DNA from: Niallia alba
GTDB taxonomy: Bacteria > Bacillota > Bacilli > Bacillales > Cytobacillaceae
DNA length: 64,000 nucleotides
Reading direction: 5' to 3'
Assembly: GCF_012933555.1 (NCBI RefSeq)
Contig: NZ_JABBPK010000001.1
Location: 3,698,001 to 3,762,000 of the forward strand
Position 1 is the stretch's first letter. The number at the start of each line of letters is the position of its first letter. This document shows positions 26,896-37,116 of the stretch, one piece after another. A model generated the notes under the pieces. The model searched no databases. It had not been told where the DNA came from and worked only from the letters and a program-made list of their open reading frames with translations. Both the position numbers and the translations under genes were made by a program.

Positions 26896-26923
26896 CCTTA
26901 TCGCACCTCCACTTTATTGGTCT

Positions 26924-26949
26924 TTTCCCAGATTCGCGTTTGCTAAAAC
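26924..26949 (-). promoter_or_regulatory. Sigma-B-type promoter of ytxGHJ
   Basis: On the minus strand GTTTTA (26949-26944), a 14-bp spacer and GGGAAA (26929-26924). The known sigma-B pattern is GTTTAA, 12-15 bp, GGGWAW; there is one mismatch in the -35 and none in the -10. The -10 is about 30 bases from the ytxG start. Confidence 0.75.
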
Positions 26950-26958
26950 CTTAGTTTT

Positions 26959-26987
26959 ATTATAATTGGAAAAACTTTCAGAAACAA
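26959..26987 (-). promoter_or_regulatory. Possible sigma-A promoter of ytxG
   Basis: On the minus strand TTGTTT (26987-26982), a 17-bp spacer and a perfect TATAAT (26964-26959), just upstream of the sigma-B-like site. Confidence 0.5.
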
Positions 26988-27175
26988 ATGATTCCTTAAA
27001 AGCTCTTTTATGGTTTTATCGAGTAATAGGAAAAAGCTCTAATGAAAGGCGTAAAATATCATTTTAACTTATCCTATTTTTTCTTTTTAATGTATTTTAT
27101 TATTGTTTTTTATTTAAGGAAAAAATATTTTCGGGTACAATAAGAAAGTTATCACAAAAAAATTTGGAGGTACAT

Positions 27176-28291
27176 ATGAAAGATCCACGCATTGATCAAC
27201 TAGCAAAAAATCTAATTAATTATTCCATTCGCTTACAAAAAGGCGAAAAGGTTCTTATTGAAAATTTTGGACTTCAAAAAGAACTTGTAAAAGCACTTGT
27301 ACGCGAAGCATACGCAGCTGGTGGTTATCCTTTTGTTTCCCTAAAGGATAACGATGTAAATCGTTCTTTGCTTTTAGAAGCACAACAGGAGCAATATGAT
27401 ATGATGGCACAATTTGAAGCAAATGTGATGAGTAATATGGATGCATATATTGGGCTTCGAGCTGGTGATAACATTAATGAGCTTGCAGACGTTCCTGCAG
27501 AAAAAATGAAGATTGAAGGGTCAACCATTGGTAAACAGGTACATAGAGAAATTCGCGTTCCTAAAACAAGATGGGTTGTCCTTCGTTACCCTAGCCCATC
27601 CATGGCACAGCTTGCAAGAATGAGTACAGATGCATTTGAAGATTTCTATTTTGATGTTTGTAATCTGGATTATGGGAAAATGGACAAAGCAATGGATAAT
27701 CTTGTAGCATTAATGAACCGCACTGACAAAGTTCGCTTAACTGGTCCAGGGACAGACTTAACTTTCTCTATTAAAGACATCCCAGCAATTAAGTGTTCTG
27801 GTCAAATGAATATTCCAGATGGTGAAGTTTATACTGCTCCTGTACGTGACTCGGTTAATGGATTACTAACTTATAATACTCCTTCGCCTTACCAAGGATT
27901 TACATTTGAAAATGTTAGCTTAAAGTTTGAAAATGGAAAAATTGTCGATGCAACAGCTAACGATACGGAGAGACTAAACAAAGTATTGGATACTGATGAA
28001 GGTGCTCGTTATATTGGGGAATTTGCAATAGGAGTAAACCCATATATTCTACATCCAATGCAGGATATTTTATTTGATGAAAAAATCGATGGAAGCTTCC
28101 ACTTTACACCAGGACAAGCCTATGATAATGCTTATAACGGTAATAACTCCAATATCCACTGGGATATGGTAAATATTCAACGTCCTGATTATGGTGGTGG
28201 AGAAATCTACTTCGATGATGTTTTAATAAGAAAAGATGGAAAATTTGTTCTTCCTGAATTAGAAGCATTAAATCCAGAGAATTTAAAATAA
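27176..28291 (+). CDS. M29-family aminopeptidase (AmpS/PepS type)
   Basis: A 371-residue cytoplasmic metallo-aminopeptidase of the thermophilic aminopeptidase (M29) family, which removes N-terminal residues using a dinuclear metal site. The ligand blocks are present in order: IPDGEVYTAP, GARYIGEFAIGVNP, then SFHFTPGQAYDN with NIHWDMV, holding the conserved Glu, Glu, His, Tyr, His and Asp. I chose the ATG at 27176, which follows TTGGAGGTACAT; an in-frame TTG at 27164 is part of that ribosome site. It is transcribed away from ytxG and ends facing murC with a shared terminator. Physiological substrate unknown. Confidence 0.92.
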   Translation: MKDPRIDQLAKNLINYSIRLQKGEKVLIENFGLQKELVKALVREAYAAGGYPFVSLKDNDVNRSLLLEAQQEQYDMMAQFEANVMSNMDAYIGLRAGDNINELADVPAEKMKIEGSTIGKQVHREIRVPKTRWVVLRYPSPSMAQLARMSTDAFEDFYFDVCNLDYGKMDKAMDNLVALMNRTDKVRLTGPGTDLTFSIKDIPAIKCSGQMNIPDGEVYTAPVRDSVNGLLTYNTPSPYQGFTFENVSLKFENGKIVDATANDTERLNKVLDTDEGARYIGEFAIGVNPYILHPMQDILFDEKIDGSFHFTPGQAYDNAYNGNNSNIHWDMVNIQRPDYGGGEIYFDDVLIRKDGKFVLPELEALNPENLK

Positions 28292-28403
28292 GAAAAGCTA
28301 TGGGCACCCGTTTAGTGGCGCGACCTTCCTGAGCTTAATGGAAGTCCAGTAAACGATCGTGAATGCCATCAGCTCCTAGAAACTTATAATTTCTTAACTA
28401 TTG

Positions 28404-28442
28404 AAAAAGGACTCTTACGTATAGGCGAAAGAGTCCTTTTTT
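28404..28442. terminator. Bidirectional terminator between the M29 peptidase gene and murC
   Basis: AAAAAGGACTCTT pairs with AAGAGTCCTTTTTT around an 11-base loop. The 28292-28400 stretch before it has no frame I can support. Confidence 0.9.
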
Positions 28443-28443
28443 A

Positions 28444-29742
28444 TTATCCTAATGTTTTTTCATAAGCACTTTGATATTTTTGAATATCACCTGCACCCAT
28501 AAACAAGATTACACTATCAGTATGTTCTTTTAAGGAAGAAACAGTCTCTACTGAAATAATTTTGCTTCCAGGTACCTTTTCAGCTAAGTCCATGATACTT
28601 AACTTTCCGTGATTTTCACGAGCAGAACCAAATATATCACATAGATAAGTAGAGTCTGCTAAATTTAAGCTATCTGCAAATTCTTGAAGAAACGCTTGTG
28701 TACGAGAGAATGTATGTGGCTGAAATACAGCTACAATTTCTCGATCAGGATACTTTTGACGGGCCGCTTCTACTGTTGCTTTAATTTCAGTAGGATGGTG
28801 AGCATAATCATCAATAATAACCTGTGAGCCAATTACCTTTTCTGTAAATCTGCGTTTAACACCTTCAAAGGTCATTAATCTTTCTTTCACAATTTCCGCA
28901 TCTAATTCCTCATAATGACTAAGCGTAATAACAGCCAAAGCATTTAAAATATTATGGTCACCAAATGTTGGAATGGAGAATGTGTTGTAGTACGTATTAC
29001 GAACGTAAACTTCAAAAGTTGTACCCTCTGTCGTTTTTTCTACATTTCTCGCTTGGAAATCATTTTCATCTCCAAAACCATAAAACACAACTGGTACTTT
29101 TGCTTGAATTTTTTGCAGATGTTCATCGTCTCCACAAGCAAAAATTCCCTTTTTAACTTGCCATGCCATTTCTTGAAAAGCAGAAAAAACATCATCCACA
29201 TTAGCAAAATAGTCTGGATGGTCAAAATCGATGTTTGTCATCAACGCATAATCTGGGAAATAAGACAGAAAATGTCTTCTATATTCACATGCCTCAAAAG
29301 CAAAATATTCTGCTTCCAATACGCCTTTACCTGTTCCGTCACCAATTAAATATGCTGTAGGTTTTGCACCTTTCATTACATGGGAAAGCAAACCAGTTGT
29401 TGAAGTTTTTCCATGCGCTCCAGTAACAGCAATACTTGTAAATTGTTTCATAAAGTCTCCAAGGAAACGATGGTAACGAATAACTGGAAGACCAAGCTTT
29501 ACAGCCTCTTCTACTTCCTCATGTGTATCTGGAAATGCATTCCCTACGATAACATTCATTCCTGGTTTAATATTTTCCCGGTGAAAAGGAAGAATTTTAA
29601 TTCCCGCCTGTTCTAAAGCAATCTGAGTGAAAAATCTTTTTTCCACATCTGATCCTTGTACCTCAAAACCCATATCATGTAAAATTTGTGCTAATGCACT
29701 CATTCCCGACCCTTTTATACCTACGAAGTGGTAAATAGTCAT
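28444..29742 (-). CDS. murC: UDP-N-acetylmuramate-L-alanine ligase
   Basis: A 432-residue Mur ligase that adds L-alanine to UDP-MurNAc with ATP hydrolysis, the first step of stem peptide synthesis, in the cytoplasm. An N-terminal Rossmann-like UDP-binding domain ([18 protein letters not shown]) is followed by the ATP loop GAHGKTSTT (about 108-116) and the C-terminal domain with [10 protein letters not shown] chose the ATG at 29742, which follows TTGGAGGTTCTTTAT; the in-frame TTG at 29757 is part of the ribosome site. The length equals that of B. subtilis MurC, and sftA upstream matches synteny. Confidence 0.98.
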   Translation of the reverse strand: MTIYHFVGIKGSGMSALAQILHDMGFEVQGSDVEKRFFTQIALEQAGIKILPFHRENIKPGMNVIVGNAFPDTHEEVEEAVKLGLPVIRYHRFLGDFMKQFTSIAVTGAHGKTSTTGLLSHVMKGAKPTAYLIGDGTGKGVLEAEYFAFEACEYRRHFLSYFPDYALMTNIDFDHPDYFANVDDVFSAFQEMAWQVKKGIFACGDDEHLQKIQAKVPVVFYGFGDENDFQARNVEKTTEGTTFEVYVRNTYYNTFSIPTFGDHNILNALAVITLSHYEELDAEIVKERLMTFEGVKRRFTEKVIGSQVIIDDYAHHPTEIKATVEAARQKYPDREIVAVFQPHTFSRTQAFLQEFADSLNLADSTYLCDIFGSARENHGKLSIMDLAEKVPGSKIISVETVSSLKEHTDSVILFMGAGDIQKYQSAYEKTLG

Positions 29743-30000
29743 ATAAAGAACCTCCAACTACGCATATCTTTTAACAGTATATGATATCCTCATTCAATTT
29801 GCTCATTGCATTTATGTATGCAATTTTTGTTCCATTTTATTTTTCTCATTCAGCTTATTATTCATGTTCCAGCTGAACATTAACTTTTTTTTCCTTTTTT
29901 TCATTTCACATTTATACATTATACCATCTTTCATGATGAAAAACTATGCAACAATACAATTCCAATGTATGGAAATTACCAAACAGAAATGCTTCTGGTA

Positions 30001-32829
30001 TTATTCCGTTTCCTGAAATTGCAGTAATTCACTTTCTGTAATTAATACATCTCTCGGTTTTGTCCCTCTTGCTTCAGATATAAATCCTTGCTTCTCCATC
30101 ATATCAATTAACCTCGCTGCTCGATTATACCCTATTTTAAAGTTTCTTTGAAGACTAGATGTAGAAGCACCACCTTGTTCAATAATAAATTCACATGCTT
30201 CATAAAATAGCTCATCTTCTTCTTCAGACATTTGTACCTTTTTTAAAAGCTCTTCTTGCTCAAATAAATATTCTGGTTTTCTTTCTCTTCTTACGTGAGC
30301 AACCACTTGGTCAATTTCTTCATCTGATACATATGTTCCTTGTAATCGTACTGGCTTGGATGTGCCATTTTCTAAGAACAGCATATCTCCTTTTCCTAAC
30401 AGTTTTTCGGCACCACTTATATCAATCACTGTTCGTGAATCAATTTGAGAGGAAACAGAAAAGGCGATTCTTGTTGGAACATTTGCTTTTATTAAACCTG
30501 TAATAACATCTACAGATGGTCTTTGTGTTGCAATTAAGAGATGAATTCCGCAGGCTCTTGCCTTTTGGGCTATTCTGCTGATTGCTTCTTCAACATCAGC
30601 TGGAGCCATCATCATTAAATCCGCTAACTCATCAATAATAATCACTAAATAAGGCAATTTTTCACTGTATCTTTTATGCTCTTCTGCTAATTGATTATAT
30701 TTTGAAATATCTCTAACACCTACATGTGCCAAAAGTTCGTATCTTCTTTCCATTTCTTCTACGGCCCATTTTAAGGCAGCAGTTGCAGTCTTTACATCGG
30801 TAATAACCGGACTTGCCAAATGTGGTATATAGTTATATGGAGCCAACTCAACCATTTTAGGATCTACTAACAATAACTTCAGTTCCTCTGGCTTTGCCTT
30901 ATATAGCAAGCTTACAAGCATTGTATTTATACATACGCTTTTTCCAGAACCGGTTGCTCCCGCAATTAATCCATGAGGCATTTTTCGTAAATCCGTCACA
31001 ATTGGTTTACCGGAAATATCCAGCCCCATAGCAACTGTTAAAGGAGAAGAAGAATTTTTAAATTCATCGCTTTCTAAAATTTCTCTGATTAGCACTGGCC
31101 GGCTATTCCGATTCGGCACTTCAATACCGATTGTATGTTTTCCAGGGATAGGTGCTTCAATTCTTATATCCTTGGCAGCTAAACTTAATTTTAAGTCATC
31201 AGATAGGTTTGTAATTTTGCTAACCTTTACTCCTGGTTCGGGTTGAACCTCGTATCGAGTAACAGAAGGTCCTTGAGTTACATTTACCACTTTGGCATGA
31301 ACATTAAAATTAGTAAATGTATCATTCAAAAGCATCGTCTGCTCTTCAATCCATCCATCCTTTTCTATTTGTAAAATAGGGGGATGCAACAAATTTTCTT
31401 CAGGAAAAACATAGTATGGTAAGTTATGATAAACCTCTTCATCCTCTTCGCTTAAAGGTTGAACTATTTCTTCGACCTTTGGCTCTGGCTTTGGCTTATC
31501 ATAAACTTTTTTTTCGATTTTTTTATTCGCCAATGACTGTCTGTCTTTATTCAGCATCAACACATTAAATGGTAAAGGACCTTTTCGAGTAGGAGGTTTT
31601 CTCTCCAATGTTTTTTCTGAGGAATCTTTTTCTTCCTTTTCTTCAACAACCTCCTCGCTATTTTGCAGGAAGGTTTCTTCTACCTTTACTTCTGTTTCTT
31701 CAAACCGCAACAACGGTTGCTCATTATGTTCCTGCTCATCTACTAAGCTTTCTATCTGCCTATCTACTTCATTATCCTCCCAATCCCTTTCAAGACTAAC
31801 AGGTGAAGCAATCTTTCCTGGTTCTAATGAACTATCTCCGTTATTATAATGATGTGCATCTTCCTCTTCATCTAATGATTCTTCTGGATACGGAGAAAGA
31901 ATCGACTCTTGTTTATGCTCTTCCATTGTCATTGTAGCTTGTTCTCGAACTAGGTCTATCTCATCGGTCGTTTCGACTTCCTGAGTTATTGCTATCTCTT
32001 CAATTACTTCGACTTCCTGAGTTGCAGCTATCTCTTCAGTTACTTCCATTTCTGGAGTTACTACTATCTCTTCAGTTACTTCGGCTTCTGGAGTTACAGC
32101 TATCTCTTCGGTTACTTCGGCTTCTGGAGTTACAGCTATCTTTTCGGTTACTTCGGCTTCTGGAGTTACAGCTATCTCTTCGGTTACTTCTACTTCCTGA
32201 GTTGCAGCTATCTCTTCAGTTACTTCCATTTCTGAAGTTACTGCTATCTCTTCAGTTATTTCCGCTTTTGGAGTTACAAATAATGCATCAGTCACTTCCA
32301 CTATTTCCCGCACCACTTCATCTTGCCTTTCTTGTGATTGTATGACAGATGATTTTTGCCAACCGTCAACAGGCTCTTTTATTATAGGTCGTGATGTCGT
32401 TGTGCTTGTTTCTTTTCTTTCCGGACGATTATATCCATATATCGGAGAAACAACTTCCGTCGGCTTAAACGGACGATTTCCACTATATGTATTTGATACT
32501 TGTTCTTCCTTGAAATTATTTTTGGGCTGTTCCGTAAATTGTCGTTTAAATGGTTGATTGATTTCTTCCTGATCATTTACAAATGATTGCCTAGGTACTC
32601 TTCTTTTCTTTCGGTCTACTTCTTTCCTATCATCTTCATCCCCATCTGGTATTAACGGAAAACGAAAATTACCTTTTGGATATTGATAGAGAACTTTGGA
32701 ATCCATCTCTTTCTTCCATGCAGTGGATTCAACATTTGGTTGATTTTCTATCTCAACCGTTTTTTCAACTTGGTTCAGCTCCTCTTCTTCACTAACAAAC
32801 TGTTTAAATACTTTCTTGAACCAATTCAC
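30001..32829 (-). CDS. sftA: DNA translocase SftA (soluble FtsK/SpoIIIE type)
   Basis: A 942-residue septum-associated DNA pump that clears chromosomes from the closing septum. Unlike FtsK and SpoIIIE it has no membrane segments. Residues 1-470 form an acidic linker with nine tandem 12-residue units (189-296). The motor follows: Walker A GATGSGKS at 624-631, Walker B LVIIIDELADLMM, the FtsK signature IATQRPSVDVITG, and a C-terminal winged-helix gamma domain (last ~65 residues, QRNFKIGYNRAARLIDMME) that would read SRS-like polar sequences. The start is a GTG after AAAGAGTGATTAAGT. It lies next to murC as ytpT does in B. subtilis, but ytpR, normally its partner, is absent upstream. Confidence 0.95.
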   Translation of the reverse strand: MNWFKKVFKQFVSEEEELNQVEKTVEIENQPNVESTAWKKEMDSKVLYQYPKGNFRFPLIPDGDEDDRKEVDRKKRRVPRQSFVNDQEEINQPFKRQFTEQPKNNFKEEQVSNTYSGNRPFKPTEVVSPIYGYNRPERKETSTTTSRPIIKEPVDGWQKSSVIQSQERQDEVVREIVEVTDALFVTPKAEITEEIAVTSEMEVTEEIAATQEVEVTEEIAVTPEAEVTEKIAVTPEAEVTEEIAVTPEAEVTEEIVVTPEMEVTEEIAATQEVEVIEEIAITQEVETTDEIDLVREQATMTMEEHKQESILSPYPEESLDEEEDAHHYNNGDSSLEPGKIASPVSLERDWEDNEVDRQIESLVDEQEHNEQPLLRFEETEVKVEETFLQNSEEVVEEKEEKDSSEKTLERKPPTRKGPLPFNVLMLNKDRQSLANKKIEKKVYDKPKPEPKVEEIVQPLSEEDEEVYHNLPYYVFPEENLLHPPILQIEKDGWIEEQTMLLNDTFTNFNVHAKVVNVTQGPSVTRYEVQPEPGVKVSKITNLSDDLKLSLAAKDIRIEAPIPGKHTIGIEVPNRNSRPVLIREILESDEFKNSSSPLTVAMGLDISGKPIVTDLRKMPHGLIAGATGSGKSVCINTMLVSLLYKAKPEELKLLLVDPKMVELAPYNYIPHLASPVITDVKTATAALKWAVEEMERRYELLAHVGVRDISKYNQLAEEHKRYSEKLPYLVIIIDELADLMMMAPADVEEAISRIAQKARACGIHLLIATQRPSVDVITGLIKANVPTRIAFSVSSQIDSRTVIDISGAEKLLGKGDMLFLENGTSKPVRLQGTYVSDEEIDQVVAHVRRERKPEYLFEQEELLKKVQMSEEEDELFYEACEFIIEQGGASTSSLQRNFKIGYNRAARLIDMMEKQGFISEARGTKPRDVLITESELLQFQETE
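31942..32265 (-). repeat. 36-bp tandem repeat inside sftA
   Basis: Nine in-frame units of 36 bp encode variants of AEVTEEIAVTPE (residues 189-296). The middle units (about 32040-32200) are nearly identical in DNA, the outer ones drift. Slippage-prone; copy number is likely to vary between strains. It also gives rise to a long spurious frame on the opposite strand. Confidence 0.93.
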
Positions 32830-33013
32830 ACTTAATCACTCTTTCTTTCAAATCTCATTACTATTTTAACAGTTATGTTCAGAATTTCGAGTACTATTTT
32901 TTAACAACTCTCCCTTTCCCTCTTTAGATAGAGGTTAAACAAAGACAGCTGTCCCTTTTTTTGGCTCATTCTGTTCGAGGCATTCTACACGTGCCATTAT
33001 AAGATGTAAAAAC

Positions 33014-33184
33014 AAACTGCAATATGTTAAAGTGAAACTTCCATCCGAAGAGTTTTCCTTCGTCCCTCACAGCAAGTTAGTTGAACCATTTGGACCTTTA
33101 TGGACAATTGATCCCGCTCTATCTTCCTCAAATTCTCTTAAGCTTAAAGTCAGAGTCTTACTGTCCGTTAAGGGTGGGATAAAT
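33014..33184 (+). repeat. Dispersed repeat family 2, copy 2
   Basis: Aligns with 5262-5432. It includes GTTAAAGTGAAACTTCCATC, TTAGTTGAACC and CAGAGTCTTACTGTCCGTTA then GGTGGGATAAA. It lies in the 613-base gap between sftA and ytpQ, where B. subtilis has ytpR. The rest of that gap (32830-33013 and 33185-33442) is AT-rich and without a supportable gene. Confidence 0.6.
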
Positions 33185-33442
33185 GGAACAAATGAATAAA
33201 ACAAAAAAGAGACACTTTTGAAAGCTAATTTAGTCCTAATTGCCTCTTTCATTAAGTCTCTCTATATAATTAAGTTAAAACAGGGAACTTTACATATGGA
33301 AAAGATTACTTTCATTATTTAAAGAATAGACGGCATTTATTTCATTTTTTTAATCTACATAATGGTTATTTTAATATAAACACATTTCAATTAGATGTCA
33401 TTCAAAAGTAAATTATAAATCGATTTGATTACATTTTTTCTA

Positions 33443-34249
33443 TTATTTTTCTCGTTTTTTATTTTTCCCTAATATAAAGATAGGTTCTAATTCTCCACCT
33501 TCATAAAGAAAAGACAATGCCGTAATGGGAACTCTTCCACTTGCAAAAAAGCTCATTGTCATTTGAGCAAGGACATCATATCCTGTTTCATTTCGAATAT
33601 CCCCAATAATAAGCACATCTTGATGCGGTACAGCAACAGTCATGGTCCCTTCTACCTTTTCGTTCATTTCTTTTAGAAAAGCATCATTTAGTATTCTACT
33701 TGCATCATAGCCATCATTGCTATTTAAGAAATAAAAAATATTTCCTGCCACATTGTCAGACTTTACTTGTGTGGATAGAGATCGAACATTAAAAAGAGCC
33801 ATCTCTTTTATAGAAGTAGGGGTCCATTCTTCCTTCTCCATCAATTTCTCATCAACAAGACGGTAAGTATTCCCCATATCTAAAGCATAATAAACTCTTG
33901 TTTCTGCTGTATGTTCATCAGTTATAAATGGAATTTCTTCGTTTGACTGTTGCGGAAAAGAAGTCGAACGTATGACAGGAAATAGTTTCTTCTCTTTCCC
34001 TTCTATTTGCCCATCTTTTTCAATAGCACCTAATCCATGTTCGATATAATAAACAATCTCATCTACTGCTTTTTCTTTCTGTGTTTCCCATTTAGCAATG
34101 ATTTCAGGTAAAGAAACAGTAACTCCTTTTCCCGTTACTTTACTCTCTATGCGAACTTGATCTTTTTTACTATCAAAAGTAAAAGTTCGATCTTCATTGC
34201 TTATTCTTTGTTTAAGCATATCCTTCATTTTCTTACTCGTCATTTTCAT
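33443..34249 (-). CDS. ytpQ: YtpQ, DUF1444-family protein
   Basis: A 268-residue soluble protein of the DUF1444 (YtpQ) family, recognised by its N-terminus [16 protein letters not shown], the block [24 protein letters not shown] and the C-terminal [14 protein letters not shown]. Length matches B. subtilis YtpQ (269). The biochemical role is unknown. The ATG follows GGAAGTGAAGCAATC. It is 239 bases downstream of ytpP on the same strand; in B. subtilis ytpP, ytpQ and ytpR are contiguous. Confidence 0.9.
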   Translation of the reverse strand: MKMTSKKMKDMLKQRISNEDRTFTFDSKKDQVRIESKVTGKGVTVSLPEIIAKWETQKEKAVDEIVYYIEHGLGAIEKDGQIEGKEKKLFPVIRSTSFPQQSNEEIPFITDEHTAETRVYYALDMGNTYRLVDEKLMEKEEWTPTSIKEMALFNVRSLSTQVKSDNVAGNIFYFLNSNDGYDASRILNDAFLKEMNEKVEGTMTVAVPHQDVLIIGDIRNETGYDVLAQMTMSFFASGRVPITALSFLYEGGELEPIFILGKNKKREK

Positions 34250-34488
34250 GATTGCTTCACTTCCGTCCTTTAGATTTCGTCCTATTATTATACGCTAAAT
34301 GATTGTATATTCATCTCTTTTGATACTACGTTTTTTACAAACACAAGGAAAAAGGTTATCTCTTATAAAATTATAGCAAGGAACTATTTGTTTTCCTTAA
34401 CTACCTTTTTATACGAGACAACCTTTATAGTATAAACGCCTCTTTAACACGTTTCCGCCACTAATATTCCTATTACCTTATATTTTTC

Positions 34489-34803
34489 TTATAGAGACTC
34501 AATAAACTTTTCAATTTCTTCTTGTGTTTTTCGATCTTTGCTTACAAATCGACCAAGTTCTTTTCCGCCTTCAAATGCGATAAAACTTGGGATGCCAAAC
34601 ACATCTAACTCTATACATGTATCAATATATTTGTCTCGATCCACATGAACAAATGTATAGTTATCATATTTCGCTTCTACTTCTGGCATAAATGGTTCGA
34701 TAAATCGGCAGTCTCCACACCATTCTGCGGAAAAAAGAAAAATATGTCTTTCCGAGCTATTTTTTAACTCTGTAAATTCTTCCACTGATTGCAAATCTTT
34801 CAT
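34489..34803 (-). CDS. ytpP: Thioredoxin-like protein YtpP
   Basis: A 104-residue single-domain thioredoxin-fold protein with the redox motif WCGDC (C29 and C32) instead of the classical WCGPC, and the cis-proline in FGIPSFIAF. It should act as a cytoplasmic dithiol oxidoreductase, possibly in bacillithiol-linked thiol repair; the exact partners are not known from the sequence. The ATG follows AGGGGGGCAATACA. Confidence 0.92.
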   Translation of the reverse strand: MKDLQSVEEFTELKNSSERHIFLFSAEWCGDCRFIEPFMPEVEAKYDNYTFVHVDRDKYIDTCIELDVFGIPSFIAFEGGKELGRFVSKDRKTQEEIEKFIESL

Positions 34804-35041
34804 TGTATTGCCCCCCTAAATAATTGAAGCCTTTTTATAAATAGTATCAGAAAAATATGTTCCTCACTACTAATATGCTTTCCTACTGCTTCCTTTTTAT
34901 CACCTTGAATCCAAGCTTTTTCTAAGTTATTTTGACTATTTTTAAAAAAGCTTACAATGACTATTGTCCTATTTAATAATTACATCTATAATTATTAAAT
35001 ATTCAGTTTTTTAAGAATATTTAATCAAAAGAGGTGATTAA

Positions 35042-37060
35042 ATGAGAACGATTAAAGCAAAATTATATTTTATTTTAGGTTTAGCTATTTGCGGATTAAT
35101 TTCTTTATTAGGTGCTATATTATTTTTTAACAGTGTGCAAACGGAAAGTAAGCAGCAAGAACTGCATCTAGCTTCTATAGTTGGAGTGGGAAAAGAGATA
35201 AAAGCAACTATTTTGCAGACACGTAATGTGGAGGGGGAATACCTTCTATTACCAAACTATGCTTTAGGGGAAAATGTAAAAGAAGAAGTGAACAAACTGA
35301 TACTTCTAGCTGAACAATACAGTAAGGATCGTATGATTTCTGAGGAACTGCAACAGAAATTTAAGCAAATAGCATTAGAAGGAGATGCCTACTTAAAAGG
35401 ATTTGAAACATTATCATTACAGTATGAGGCGATCGGTTATGAAGCCTACGAAGGCTTAAAAGGTGATGTTCAAAGCTCTATTAAAGAACTGCAGTCCATA
35501 ATCCAGTATACGAACGATAATAGTCTTATTTCTGAGCTCCAAGAACTACATAAAAATGAAGAATATTATATCTCTACCCAAAATCCAACTTTTTATCAAA
35601 ATTTCCTTGAGGTTTCATCAGGATATGCGGAAAGACTAGAAAAGAATAATTCCCTTTCTGCAGAGCAAAAACAGTCCATTACATCTAGTTTTAATCATTA
35701 TCTTACAGCAATGCAGGAAATACACAAATCCTATGAGGGAAGTACATCCTTTATTACTGCCTTCGATTCACAATCCAAATCCATTCAAACTGAAGTACAA
35801 GAACTAGAAAAAACGATTATCAGTGAGCAAGATAAACTGAATATAGTTTTACATCAAAAAAGTAGAATGTATACAATTATTATCATTTCAGTCAGCATTC
35901 TAATTATTTTTCTTTTATTTATCATTGGGTTAATTCTTTTAAAGAGGATATCCAAGTCTATTCAATTACTAATCACAGCAGCTCAAAAAATCAGTGCAGG
36001 AAATTTATATGATCGCATTCCGATCACAACGAAAGATGAAATGAGCATACTTGCAACAGCATTTAATCAGATGGCGGAAAAAGTTCAAGATAGCTTACTT
36101 TTTATCTCTACTACAGGAGACCAACTACATGCCTCTTCGCGACAATTAAGCTCAATCTCAGAAGAAACAACCGCTCAAGCTAATGAAGTTGACCAAAGTA
36201 TTCAGCAAATTGCAATAGGAGCATCTGACCAAGCGAATCGTCTTCACAATAGTCTTCAAAATATAAAAGATGTGGAGAATAGAATAGAAGAGGCGGATAT
36301 ACTGGAAAAAGAGGTGACAAAAGAAGTTTTATCGGCTAGTCAAGAAAGTAAAACAGGACTTAGGATTGTAAAGGATTTAGAAGAAATATCATCTCATTTC
36401 CTCCAATTAACAAAAGTTCTAACAAATAAAGTGGTGCAGGCAACTCAATATTCAGAAAAAATCGCATCGATTGTTGATACAATTCAAACGATAGCAGATA
36501 GTACAAATCTCCTTGCCTTAAATGCTGCCATTGAAGCAGCTAGAGCTGGGGAAAGTGGAAAAGGATTCACCGTTGTCGCAACCGAAGTCCGCAATTTAGC
36601 AGAAAAGTCGAAGAAGGAAGCAGAAGACATTCAATTATTAGTTTCAGAAATGACACAAGAAATGAATCAGCTTAGAGAAAATGCTGACCAATTAAACGAA
36701 TTTAGTAGTAGCCAGGAAAAATCTGTTCATACGACAAAATCTGTGTTTGAAAATATAGTAGATTCCATTTCCAATATAAACATAAAAGTAGTTACCATTA
36801 ACACTGCGATTACTCAAATCAAGGAAGCTAATCAATCTCTAAAGCAGCATGTTTTGGAAGTATATGACGTTAGTCAATCTGCCGCTGCCTCAACACAAGA
36901 AGTATCTGCATCTAGTGAAGTTCAATTAGAAACTATAATAAAAATAAATGATTCTGCCTCTCTTCTCTATCAAATCTCCGTAGATCTACATAGTGAAGTT
37001 AGTCAGTTCAAACTCTATGCTATTGATGAAACGACTAATAAGCAAAACAAAATTATCTAA
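35042..37060 (+). CDS. Methyl-accepting chemotaxis protein
   Basis: A 672-residue receptor. Transmembrane helices at about 8-29 and 277-300 bracket an extracellular all-helical sensor (about 30-275) of the helical-bundle type, ligand unknown. A HAMP domain follows (about 300-352, [20 protein letters not shown]), then the cytoplasmic coiled coil with the invariant hairpin tip [20 protein letters not shown], which contacts CheA and CheW. The ATG follows AAAAGAGGTGATTAA. I find no clear sigma-D promoter (no GCCGATAT). Both neighbours (ytpP, DUF84) read on the opposite strand, and the B. subtilis locus has no receptor here, so this is probably an insertion into the syntenic block. Confidence 0.95.
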   Translation: MRTIKAKLYFILGLAICGLISLLGAILFFNSVQTESKQQELHLASIVGVGKEIKATILQTRNVEGEYLLLPNYALGENVKEEVNKLILLAEQYSKDRMISEELQQKFKQIALEGDAYLKGFETLSLQYEAIGYEAYEGLKGDVQSSIKELQSIIQYTNDNSLISELQELHKNEEYYISTQNPTFYQNFLEVSSGYAERLEKNNSLSAEQKQSITSSFNHYLTAMQEIHKSYEGSTSFITAFDSQSKSIQTEVQELEKTIISEQDKLNIVLHQKSRMYTIIIISVSILIIFLLFIIGLILLKRISKSIQLLITAAQKISAGNLYDRIPITTKDEMSILATAFNQMAEKVQDSLLFISTTGDQLHASSRQLSSISEETTAQANEVDQSIQQIAIGASDQANRLHNSLQNIKDVENRIEEADILEKEVTKEVLSASQESKTGLRIVKDLEEISSHFLQLTKVLTNKVVQATQYSEKIASIVDTIQTIADSTNLLALNAAIEAARAGESGKGFTVVATEVRNLAEKSKKEAEDIQLLVSEMTQEMNQLRENADQLNEFSSSQEKSVHTTKSVFENIVDSISNINIKVVTINTAITQIKEANQSLKQHVLEVYDVSQSAAASTQEVSASSEVQLETIIKINDSASLLYQISVDLHSEVSQFKLYAIDETTNKQNKII

Positions 37061-37072
37061 AACTTTATATAC

Positions 37073-37115
37073 AAGAAGGAGTAGGTTAACTTAGAATCAC
37101 TCCTTCTTCTATTTT
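37073..37115 (+). terminator. Terminator after the chemotaxis receptor gene
   Basis: AAGAAGGAGT pairs with ACTCCTTCTT around a 16-base loop, followed by CTATTTTTTTATT. Confidence 0.85.
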
Positions 37116-37116
37116 T

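Noticed and set aside
28292-28403. Possible repeat or small RNA after the M29 peptidase gene
   Set aside because: The sequence is somewhat richer in G+C and contains GGAAGTCC-type words, but I could not align it to either repeat family or fold it convincingly.
31989-32345. 118-codon frame antisense to sftA, rich in Leu
   Set aside because: A by-product of the 36-bp in-frame repeats on the other strand; no ribosome site and extremely biased composition.
33067-33252. 61-codon minus-strand frame upstream of ytpQ
   Set aside because: It lies in the family-2 repeat; no ribosome site. It is not a remnant of ytpR as far as I can read.
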